Assembly: GCA_020630045.1 (NCBI GenBank)
Contig: JAHDCE010000268.1
Coordinates: forward strand, 1-6,234
Reading direction: 5' to 3'
DNA: 6,234 nt
DNA from: Saprospiraceae bacterium
GTDB lineage: Bacteria > Bacteroidota > Bacteroidia > Chitinophagales > Saprospiraceae
Both the position numbers and the translations under genes were made by a program. Each line of letters begins with the position of its first letter. Position 1 is the stretch's first letter. Shown piece after piece: positions 1 to 5,709 of the stretch. The notes beneath the pieces are model-generated. The model made no database searches. It was not told the DNA's origin and saw only the letters and a program-made list of their open reading frames with translations.

Positions 1-18
1 TGATAGCTACGGCTATCA
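1..18. other. Perfect 7-bp hairpin at window edge
   Basis: TGATAGC and GCTATCA form a perfect 7-bp inverted repeat around the tetraloop TACG. No T-run follows (the next bases are GGCTCCGGG), so it is not a complete intrinsic terminator. It may lie at the end of an upstream gene or belong to a structured RNA cut by the window edge. Two short open frames enter from the left and stop at 35-37 and 42-44, and either could be the tail of an upstream gene. Nothing else recognisable was seen between 19 and 97 apart from a 5-bp stem (GACAA/TTGTC, 43-56). Confidence 0.4.
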
Positions 19-97
19 GGCTCCGGGTGCTCATTGATTCATGACAAAATCTTGTCCTCAATTCTTTAACTTACTTAGTTTACAATGTATTTAAAAT

Positions 98-134
98 CTG
101 TTTGAACTTAAAGATATTTAAACTCAAACAGCTT
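98..134. repeat. Palindromic element, copy A (upstream of the ArsR-like gene)
   Basis: The arms CTGTTTGA (98-105) and TCAAACAG (124-131) pair perfectly. After a symmetric two-base mismatch, TTAAA (108-112) and TTTAA (117-121) pair again around GATA. The whole element aligns with bases 566-601 at about 30 of 37 positions, including the identical end CAAACAGCTT. Such conservation goes beyond what two unrelated terminators would show, so a protein-binding site (operator) is a reasonable inference. The centre lies about 87 bp before the ATG at 202. The element also fits a terminator, annotated separately. Confidence 0.6.
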
Positions 135-138
135 TTTT
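98..138 (+). terminator. Possible intrinsic terminator of an upstream gene
   Basis: The same inverted repeat (8 bp, two mismatches, 5 bp, four-base loop) is followed directly by C and six T (132-138), as in a rho-independent terminator on the + strand. The stem is AT-rich, so it is weaker than the terminator after asnS. It would serve a gene ending near the left edge. Terminator and operator readings are not mutually exclusive. Confidence 0.4.
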
Positions 139-201
139 GACAAAACTTAAGAGAACAAAAAACAAATTTGGATATTGGCGAATTGTATACTATGACTAAA
201 C

Positions 202-540
202 ATGCTGAAAATGGAACATTCTAATTCGTCCATTAATGTAGAGGCTTTACGCACTTCCTCCGAGATTTTAAGGGCGCTAGCTCATCCCCTGCGGATGAAA
301 ATCCTACATTTTATAGACCAGAACGAAAAGATTAACGTCAATAAAATATATAATACGTTAGGACTCGAGCAGTCCATCACTTCCCAACACTTAAGGATTC
401 TTCGTAACGCCGGTTTGGTATATACCAACCGAGATAAAAAATTTATTTATTATCAAGTCAATTACGAAAAGCTGGACTCCATTGTCAAGTATATCCAAAA
501 GTTCATGGATGAAGAAAAAGAGATCCTGAAAGATTCTTAA
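202..540 (+). CDS. ArsR-family winged-helix transcriptional regulator lacking cysteines
   Basis: This 112-aa protein has the compact ArsR/SmtB fold. ALAHPLRMKIL (residues 26-36) is the typical N-terminal helix of the family, residues about 44-58 (NVNKIYNTLGL) precede the recognition helix, SITSQHLRILRNAGLV (about 60-75) is the DNA-reading helix, and TNRDKKFIYYQV (about 77-88) is the beta wing. Family members act in the cytoplasm as homodimeric repressors on palindromic operators. The classical metal site ELCVCDL is absent and there is no cysteine in the whole protein, so thiol-based metal or redox sensing is unlikely; the inducer is unknown. The ATG at 202 gives MLKMEHSN; the ATG at 211 is an equally possible start, and no clear ribosome binding site decides. 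Related palindromes lie on both sides of the gene, suggesting autoregulation (inference). It appears to be a single-gene unit with a 168-bp gap before cysS. Confidence 0.85.
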   Translation: MLKMEHSNSSINVEALRTSSEILRALAHPLRMKILHFIDQNEKINVNKIYNTLGLEQSITSQHLRILRNAGLVYTNRDKKFIYYQVNYEKLDSIVKYIQKFMDEEKEILKDS

Positions 541-560
541 CCAAGGATTACAACACTCTA

Positions 561-603
561 GGAAGTTGTTTGGATTCAAATATATTAAACCCAAACAGCT
601 TCC
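561..603. repeat. Palindromic element, copy B (between the ArsR-like gene and cysS)
   Basis: GGAAGTTGTTTGG (561-573) pairs with CCAAACAGCTTCC (591-603) over 13 positions with one G-T pair, around a 17-base AT-rich centre. The section 566-601 is a diverged copy of 98-134. It lies 20 bp after the regulator's stop codon, and its centre is about 127 bp before the cysS ATG. No T-run follows on either strand, so it is a poor intrinsic terminator. Its sequence kinship with copy A points to a bound site or a dispersed palindromic repeat. Confidence 0.6.
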
Positions 604-632
604 GATTAAATACTTCATTGAATTTATCATAA

Positions 633-658
633 ATCAAAAGGATGTGAACCTTTTTGAT
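633..658 (+). terminator. Weak terminator-like hairpin after the ArsR-like gene
   Basis: ATCAAAAGG (633-641) pairs with CCTTTTTGAT (649-658) with one bulged T around a seven-base loop. The A-rich left arm and T-rich right arm resemble short bidirectional terminators common in Bacteroidota. There is no further T-run beyond the arm. It overlaps the putative -33 box of the cysS promoter, so it could equally be incidental. Confidence 0.3.
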
Positions 659-680
659 ACCGACTAAATTGATATTTTTG
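653..680 (+). promoter_or_regulatory. Putative Bacteroidota-type promoter for cysS
   Basis: TATTTTTG (673-680) matches the Bacteroidota -7 consensus TAnnTTTG at every fixed position, and TTTG (653-656) could be the -33 box. The spacer is 16 bp, slightly shorter than the 17-23 bp usually quoted, which lowers confidence. Transcription would begin near 686, leaving a leader of roughly 20 bases before the ATG at 709. No Shine-Dalgarno sequence is present, as is common in this phylum. Confidence 0.4.
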
Positions 681-708
681 CGGAATCAATTAGATACATC
701 CTCTATTT

Positions 709-2214
709 ATGAGTACAATTCATATTCACAACAGCCTTTCCGGCAAAAAAGAAGCTTTCACTCCTTTGAAAGAAGGTAAAGTGGGCATGTACGTCTGTGG
801 CCCTACTGTTTACCAAGATGTCCACTTAGGCAATTGCCGCACATTCACCAGTTTCGATGTCATTTATCGATACTTGATGTATCAAGGTTTTAAAGTCCGT
901 TATGTCCGAAACATTACGGATGCCGGACACTTGGTGGGTGACGTTGACACGGGAGCCGAAGACAAAATGACGAAAGCTGCTAGGCTAGAAATGTTGGAAC
1001 CCATGGAAATCGCCCAAAAATACACGTTGGGTTTCCACAAAATGATGGATGTTTTCAACAATCTCCCTCCTAGCATTGAACCAAGAGCGACCGGCCACAT
1101 CACCGAGCAAATCCGAATGGTCAAAGACATCCTTCACAACGGATATGGCTATGAGGTAAACGGCTCGGTATATTTCAATACCATCAAGTTCGCACAGGAC
1201 AATGACGTTTACGGAAAGTTATCCGGAAAAATCATTGATGACTTATTGGCGGAAAGCCGTGACGACCTGAAAAACCAAGACGAAAAAAGACATCCGTCCG
1301 ATTTTGCGATTTGGATCAAGGCCGAACCCAAACACCTACAACAGTGGGAATCTCCTTGGGGTCCCGGTTTTCCGGGATGGCACTTGGAGTGTTCTGCCAT
1401 GAGTACCAAATACCTAGGAACCGAATTCGATATTCACGGAGGGGGCAATGACTTGAAGTTTCCTCACCATGAAAATGAAATCGCCCAAAACTGCGGAGCC
1501 TGTGGACAATCTCCGGCCAGATATTGGATGCATGCCAATATGTTGTTGTTGAATGGAAAGAAAATGAGTAAAAGTGCCGGCAATTCGGTGATGCCAGAAG
1601 AGTTGTTCAGTGGCAACAACGACTTTTTCTCTAAGGCTTACAGTCCTATGGTCATTCGCTTTTTCATGCTTCAAGCACATTACAAGAGTACACTTGACTT
1701 GAGCGACGACGCCCTTTTGGCCGCCGAAAAAGGATACCATAGATTAATGGAAGCCCATCAATCGCTTCAAGGACTCTCCTATTCCGGGCAAGGGAATGCA
1801 TCGAAAGAAGACGAAGAAATCAATACCTTATTGAATCAGGCTTTTGCTGACATGGATGACGATTTCAATACTGCCAAGGCGCTATCCCGTCTTTTCACAT
1901 TGGTCAATAAAATCAATTCGTTCAAATCCGGACATATTTCCTTGGATACGATTACTGAGACGACCTTCAACCGTTTGAAAAAAGAATTCTCCGATTTCAT
2001 TTTTAATATTTTGGGATTATTGGATGAAACACAAGGAGGAGGTTCCGGAAACGGAGAAGTCGTAAACGGCCTCATGGATTTGGTCATCAACATCCGGCAA
2101 CACGCCCGTTCATCGAAGGACTGGACAACTTCCGATCAAATCCGGGACAAGCTCAATGAGCTAAGTATCACCATCAAAGATGGTTCGGAGGGCTCCACTT
2201 GGAAAATAGATTAA
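709..2214 (+). CDS. cysS: Cysteinyl-tRNA synthetase
   Basis: This cytoplasmic class I enzyme joins cysteine to tRNA-Cys using ATP. The 501-aa protein has the expected layout: GMYVCGPTVY (26-35), the HIGH-type signature HLGN (39-42), and KMSKS (285-289) after NMLLLNGK. The four zinc ligands that select cysteine are present: C30, C228 (in WHLECS), H253 and E257 (in FPHHENE), with the same 25- and 4-residue spacing as E. coli C209, H234 and E238. The C-terminal part (about 330-501) holds the helical tRNA-binding region, with a glycine-rich stretch GGGSGNG at 443-449 that looks like a flexible linker. The protein is about 40 residues longer than the E. coli enzyme (461 aa); I recall similar lengths in other Bacteroidota. 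The only sensible start is the ATG at 709. asnS follows in the same direction after 71 bp, so co-transcription is likely. The gene looks intact. Confidence 0.97.
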   Translation: MSTIHIHNSLSGKKEAFTPLKEGKVGMYVCGPTVYQDVHLGNCRTFTSFDVIYRYLMYQGFKVRYVRNITDAGHLVGDVDTGAEDKMTKAARLEMLEPMEIAQKYTLGFHKMMDVFNNLPPSIEPRATGHITEQIRMVKDILHNGYGYEVNGSVYFNTIKFAQDNDVYGKLSGKIIDDLLAESRDDLKNQDEKRHPSDFAIWIKAEPKHLQQWESPWGPGFPGWHLECSAMSTKYLGTEFDIHGGGNDLKFPHHENEIAQNCGACGQSPARYWMHANMLLLNGKKMSKSAGNSVMPEELFSGNNDFFSKAYSPMVIRFFMLQAHYKSTLDLSDDALLAAEKGYHRLMEAHQSLQGLSYSGQGNASKEDEEINTLLNQAFADMDDDFNTAKALSRLFTLVNKINSFKSGHISLDTITETTFNRLKKEFSDFIFNILGLLDETQGGGSGNGEVVNGLMDLVINIRQHARSSKDWTTSDQIRDKLNELSITIKDGSEGSTWKID

Positions 2215-2228
2215 ATTTATTTCGTTTA

Positions 2229-2268
2229 CCGGCCGCCTTACGGCGAATTGTTTCCCGTTATCGGTCGG
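2229..2268 (+). other. GC-rich structured spacer between cysS and asnS
   Basis: CCGGCCG (2229-2235) can pair with CGGTCGG (2262-2268) in a 7-bp stem with one G-T pair. A smaller hairpin, CGCC-TTAC-GGCG (2234-2245), shares bases with it, so the two are partly exclusive. The spacer is richer in G and C than the other intergenic stretches here. It is followed by an AT-rich run (2270-2282) but not a clean T-tract. It could modulate read-through into asnS or asnS translation; this is inference only. A weak promoter-like pair, TTG (2248-2250) and TATTTTAT (2272-2279), overlaps it. Confidence 0.3.
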
Positions 2269-2285
2269 CATTATTTTATATACAA

Positions 2286-3812
2286 ATGGCACATACTTAT
2301 ATCAGCGACTTCAAAGACCATGTCGGACAAACCATCACCGCTAAGGGATGGGTTTATAACGCTCGCTTCGGCAAAGCCAACATCTTTGTTGAAATGAGGG
2401 ACGGAAGCGGTTATACACAATGCGTGTTCTCCGCGGACGACTTGGACGAAGCCACATTTGAAGCCGCCAAAAAACTCACTCGCGAAAGTTCTTTCGCCAT
2501 TACCGGAAAGGTCGTTCAAGATGAACGCCAAGTCGGAGGCTACGAAATTCATGCAGAACAATTGGAAGTGTATGATTACGCGGTCGATTACCCGATTAAG
2601 GTCAATGAAACCGAGCATGGCGTACGACATTTAGCGGATCGTCGTCACCTTTGGCTCCGCTCCAAACGCCAGTGGGCAATTTTGAGAATCCGAAACGAAA
2701 TTATCATGGCCATCCATGATTTTTTCCAAGGACAAGGATTCGTCCAAATGGACGCCCCCATCTTCACCGGCAACGCCTGTGAAGGGACTACCGACCTTTT
2801 CGAAACCGACTTTTTCGGAGAGACGGCTTATATCTCTCAGTCGGGTCAATTGTACGGAGAGGCGATGGCCATGGCACAAGGAAAAATTTACACCTTCGGC
2901 CCTACTTTCCGTGCGGAACGTTCGGATACGCCTAGGCACTTGGCGGAGTTCTGGATGATAGAACCGGAAATGGCGTTTTTCGACAATGAAATGAATATGG
3001 ACATGATTGAAAAGTTCGCGCGTCATGTCGTTTCACGTTGTTTGGAAAATCGGCAAACGGAATTGCAAATCCTAGGGCGGGATATTGAAAAACTGGAATC
3101 GGTCAAACAGGTATTCCCTAGGGTTTCCTATGATGATGCCATTGATATTTTGACCGGAAAAAAAGAAGTGAACGGCAAAAATGCCATCACCGTACAGGAA
3201 GAGGATTTGGCGGCAGCCAAATCCGGTATAGAAGAAAAGAAAAAAGATATCGCCGATCGGGAAGCTGCTATTAAGGCCGGTATGAAGAAAGGCGCTAGAA
3301 AATTCAACGAAGCTAAAATCATCGCACTAAGAAGCGAAATCGCTGAATTGGAAGAAGCTTGCCGCAATATCCCGAAATGGATAGCATCCGCTAAAAACTT
3401 CGTTCATGGCGAAGACTTCGGCAACTCGGACGAAACGGTATTGACCCGTGTATTTTCCGCCCCTGTCATGGTATACAACTGGCCGGCGAAGGTCAAGGCA
3501 TTCTACATGAAGGAGGTTGACGGCGACCCGAATTATGTCAAGGGCGTCGACTTGCTCGCCCCAGACGGATACGGAGAAATCGTAGGAGGTTCGGAACGTG
3601 AAACCAGTTTGGAAGTCCTAGTGCGAAAAATTAAGGAACACGACCTTCCGATGGAGGCCTTCGAATGGTACTTGGATTTGCGTCGTTTCGGCTCAGTTCC
3701 TCATGCAGGATTCGGACTGGGTTTGGAACGTATGGTTCGCTGGGTCTGTGGCATTCATCACTTACGTGAAACGATTCCGTTCCCTAGGAGGTATGGTCGT
3801 TTGTTACCATAA
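2286..3812 (+). CDS. asnS: Asparaginyl-tRNA synthetase
   Basis: This cytoplasmic class II enzyme (class IIb) charges tRNA-Asn with asparagine. From the ATG at 2286 it is 508 aa. Residues about 14-95 form the N-terminal OB-fold anticodon-binding domain (ITAKGWVYNARFGKANIF). The catalytic domain follows: a motif 1 region with GNACEGTTDLFET (about 163-175), motif 2 FRAERSDTPRH (208-218) followed by LAEFWMIEPEMAF, and motif 3 FGLGLER (476-482). Relative to E. coli AsnRS (466 aa) there is a charged, probably helical or coiled-coil insert at about 302-375 between motifs 2 and 3. The open frame extends upstream to an ATG at 2199, inside cysS, but those 29 extra residues cross the structured spacer and precede the normal AsnRS start, so MAHTYISDF is the better N-terminus. 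C-terminal PFPRRYGRLLP is a normal family end. A terminator follows 46 bp downstream. Confidence 0.95.
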   Translation: MAHTYISDFKDHVGQTITAKGWVYNARFGKANIFVEMRDGSGYTQCVFSADDLDEATFEAAKKLTRESSFAITGKVVQDERQVGGYEIHAEQLEVYDYAVDYPIKVNETEHGVRHLADRRHLWLRSKRQWAILRIRNEIIMAIHDFFQGQGFVQMDAPIFTGNACEGTTDLFETDFFGETAYISQSGQLYGEAMAMAQGKIYTFGPTFRAERSDTPRHLAEFWMIEPEMAFFDNEMNMDMIEKFARHVVSRCLENRQTELQILGRDIEKLESVKQVFPRVSYDDAIDILTGKKEVNGKNAITVQEEDLAAAKSGIEEKKKDIADREAAIKAGMKKGARKFNEAKIIALRSEIAELEEACRNIPKWIASAKNFVHGEDFGNSDETVLTRVFSAPVMVYNWPAKVKAFYMKEVDGDPNYVKGVDLLAPDGYGEIVGGSERETSLEVLVRKIKEHDLPMEAFEWYLDLRRFGSVPHAGFGLGLERMVRWVCGIHHLRETIPFPRRYGRLLP

Positions 3813-3857
3813 GATGTTGTCACGAAATTCTTAAAAAGAAATTTTGAGAATGATATG

Positions 3858-3887
3858 AAGATTCCCCGAAAAGGGAATCTTTTTTTA
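3858..3887 (+). terminator. Strong intrinsic terminator after asnS
   Basis: AAGATTCCC (3858-3866) and GGGAATCTT (3873-3881) form a perfect 9-bp stem around CGAAAA, and the T-run continues to 3886. This is a textbook rho-independent terminator 46 bp after the asnS stop. It separates the tRNA-synthetase pair from the glycosyltransferase unit, and shows that the in-frame ATG at 3855 is not a likely start for the next gene. Confidence 0.88.
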
Positions 3888-3918
3888 TTGCAATATCTAT
3901 GGTGTTTTGACATTCCCC

Positions 3919-3926
3919 TACCTTTG
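3919..3926 (+). promoter_or_regulatory. -7-like box just upstream of the glycosyltransferase
   Basis: TACCTTTG matches the Bacteroidota -7 consensus TAnnTTTG. No TTTG sits at the usual distance upstream: the nearest one (3906-3909) is only 9 bp away. If active, transcription would begin around 3931-3933, at or beside the ATG at 3933, giving a nearly leaderless message. A match of this length can occur by chance. Confidence 0.25.
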
Positions 3927-3932
3927 GTAGTG

Positions 3933-5042
3933 ATGACACTATTGTTGGACATAATATTCGCGGGTTGCGTTCTGGCACAATTCCTCATTTGGATCGGATT
4001 GTATTCTCGCCTGGCGTTTTATAAACCGTCTCCTTGCCCTGCTCAGAAGGATTTTCCGATTAGCATAATCATTTGCGGATACAATGAAGCCGATAATTTC
4101 GAGCGGAATTTACCTGCTATTTTGAATCAAAAATACCATGAATTCGAAGTCTTGGTGATAGATGACGCCTCTACAGACGGCTCGATGGTTGTATTGGAAA
4201 AGTTGAAAGCAGCATATCCTCAATTACGAATCCTACAAAAAGATTATCCGGAAGGAAAAAAATATCCTGGGAAAAAACAAGCCCTCGCTTTCGGTATCCG
4301 CGAAGCGAAATACGACCATGTTTTGTTGACCGATGCGGATTGTCTTCCTTGTTCTTCCGACTGGATACGATTGATGTCAAGAACCTTTCAATTCGGTGCA
4401 TCCATAGGTCTTGGATATAGTCCCTATAAAAAAACGAAGGGATGGCTCAATCGTTTTATCCGATTCGAAACCACTTATACGGCTATTCAATATTTATCTT
4501 TCTCCCTTGCGGGAATTCCCTACATGGGTGTGGGGCGAAACTTGACATACGATCGCCGGTTGTTTTTTGCCAATCAAGGTTTCAAGAGCCATGAACACAT
4601 TACTTCCGGAGATGACGATTTGTTCATCAATGAAGTGGCGACCGAAAAAAACACCGACATCATCATTGACCGTAAAGGTTGGACTGTTTCGCCGGCAAAA
4701 GAGACTTTAGGGGAATATTTTCGTCAAAAAAACAGGCACATGACGACGGGGGTCCATTACAAATGGAACATAAAATTGTTACTGGGAATTTCCGCTTTTT
4801 CACATTTCGGAGCTTATATATTCGCCTTGCCGACAATTTTATTCGGCAATTATGGAAAAGTGGCAATCATTTTGCTCTTAGTATTGTTATTAGTTAAAGG
4901 GATAGTATTTTTCATCATTTCTAAAAAATTGGATGTTCGCGATTTAGCGCTATCTTTTTTATTCTGGGATATCATCTATATTTTATATTTCATTATTTTC
5001 AGCCCGGCTTTATTAAAAGGAAACACAAACTCATGGAAGTAG
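3933..5042 (+). CDS. Membrane-bound family 2 glycosyltransferase (GT-A fold)
   Basis: The protein should transfer a sugar from a nucleotide-sugar donor at the cytoplasmic face of the inner membrane. With the ATG at 3933 it is 369 aa. An N-terminal membrane helix (about 3-24) is followed by the GT2 domain: SIIICGYNEADN at its start, nucleotide-binding DDASTDGS (77-84), metal-binding TDADC (133-137), and GDDDL (226-230), which corresponds to the catalytic-base ED/DD motif. QKNRH (265-269) occupies the position of the QxxRW motif of processive synthases, with His in place of Trp. Three C-terminal membrane helices follow at about 282-304, 309-330 and 336-357. The frame is open back to 3855, but that ATG is three bases before the asnS terminator stem, so the downstream start is preferred; the GTG at 3930 is also possible. 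The stop overlaps the sigma-factor start by 10 bp. Donor, acceptor and product (exopolysaccharide, glycolipid or other) cannot be told. Confidence 0.88.
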   Translation: MTLLLDIIFAGCVLAQFLIWIGLYSRLAFYKPSPCPAQKDFPISIIICGYNEADNFERNLPAILNQKYHEFEVLVIDDASTDGSMVVLEKLKAAYPQLRILQKDYPEGKKYPGKKQALAFGIREAKYDHVLLTDADCLPCSSDWIRLMSRTFQFGASIGLGYSPYKKTKGWLNRFIRFETTYTAIQYLSFSLAGIPYMGVGRNLTYDRRLFFANQGFKSHEHITSGDDDLFINEVATEKNTDIIIDRKGWTVSPAKETLGEYFRQKNRHMTTGVHYKWNIKLLLGISAFSHFGAYIFALPTILFGNYGKVAIILLLVLLLVKGIVFFIISKKLDVRDLALSFLFWDIIYILYFIIFSPALLKGNTNSWK

Positions 5043-5683
5043 AAAATAAGGGAGCCAGACAACTGTCTGAAAAAGCGCAAAAAGACTACGATATTGTCTT
5101 GCGGGCCGTCAACGACGATGACCAGCAAGCCTACTCCATATTGATGAATCGCTATCGCAATTCCATCTACCACATGATGTTGAAAATGGTCAACAATCGT
5201 GAAGATGCGGATGATTTGACCCAAGAAGCATTCGAGAAAGCCTTTAAAAAATTGCCTAGTTACGCTCCGAAATACGCTTTCAGTACTTGGTTATTCAAAA
5301 TCGCGATTAACAACTGTATCGACCACATGAGAAAAAAGCGGTTGAAGTTGCTGTCGATTGACGACCCGATAGAGCATGAAGGAAGCAATAATTTCTCAAG
5401 CAACCTCAAGTCCAATACACTCGACCCTGAAGAGGCTTTCATTAGAGGCCAAAAGGTGAAGTTGATGCGTCATGTACTCAGCAAACTCAATCCGAAATAT
5501 CGCTTGATGATCGAATTGAGATTTTTTGAGGAAATGAGTTATGACAGTATCGCCAACGAATTGGGCATTCCTTTAGGAACCGTAAAAGCGCAGTTGTTCC
5601 GTGCCAAGGAAATATTGTACAATCTGCTACAAGAAAACAACTCCAAGGCTTATACGGATATGACCAAGAAGAAAAAGAAATAA
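5033..5683 (+). CDS. ECF-like RNA polymerase sigma factor (sigma-70 family)
   Basis: This 216-aa protein should direct RNA polymerase to a specific set of promoters. Region 2 spans about 33-102: AYSILMNRYRNSIYHMM, then REDADDLTQEAFEKAF (the region 2.2 core-binding DDLTQE signature), then FSTWLFKIAINNCIDHMRKK (83-102, regions 2.3-2.4). A polar linker (about 103-138) leads to region 4 (about 140-200), whose helix-turn-helix MSYDSIANELGIPLGTVKAQ (168-187) reads the -35-type element. Regions 1.1 and 3 are missing, as in group 4 (ECF) factors. The tail ends in five lysines. The ATG lies within the last codons of the glycosyltransferase (10-bp overlap in another frame), which suggests translational coupling. 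No recognisable anti-sigma factor is seen; the next gene encodes a single-pass anchored protein but shows no cytoplasmic anti-sigma domain in the visible part. The regulon is unknown. Confidence 0.92.
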   Translation: MEVENKGARQLSEKAQKDYDIVLRAVNDDDQQAYSILMNRYRNSIYHMMLKMVNNREDADDLTQEAFEKAFKKLPSYAPKYAFSTWLFKIAINNCIDHMRKKRLKLLSIDDPIEHEGSNNFSSNLKSNTLDPEEAFIRGQKVKLMRHVLSKLNPKYRLMIELRFFEEMSYDSIANELGIPLGTVKAQLFRAKEILYNLLQENNSKAYTDMTKKKKK

Positions 5684-5709
5684 CCCTCACTTCCACAGGA
5701 CAAAACATC

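Noticed and set aside
2..44. Tail of an upstream protein-coding gene at the left edge
   Set aside because: Two frames stay open (stops at 35-37 and 42-44) but give only 11 and 13 residues, with nothing to choose between them or to show coding.
1414..1740. 108-codon open frame on the minus strand
   Set aside because: It is antisense to the zinc-ligand and KMSKS region of cysS and shows no domain.
2033..2041. Shine-Dalgarno-like AAGGAGGAG inside cysS
   Set aside because: It encodes the glycine-rich linker of CysRS, and no start codon with a meaningful frame follows at a suitable distance.
2631..3026. 131-codon open frame on the minus strand
   Set aside because: It lies wholly inside asnS, whose frame carries the conserved motif 2 region; the antisense translation shows no recognisable domain.
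3825..3845. AT-only inverted repeat just after asnS (AATTCTT / AAGAAATT)
   Set aside because: It has a bulge and a purely AT-rich short stem, and lies beside a much better terminator; likely chance in AT-rich sequence.
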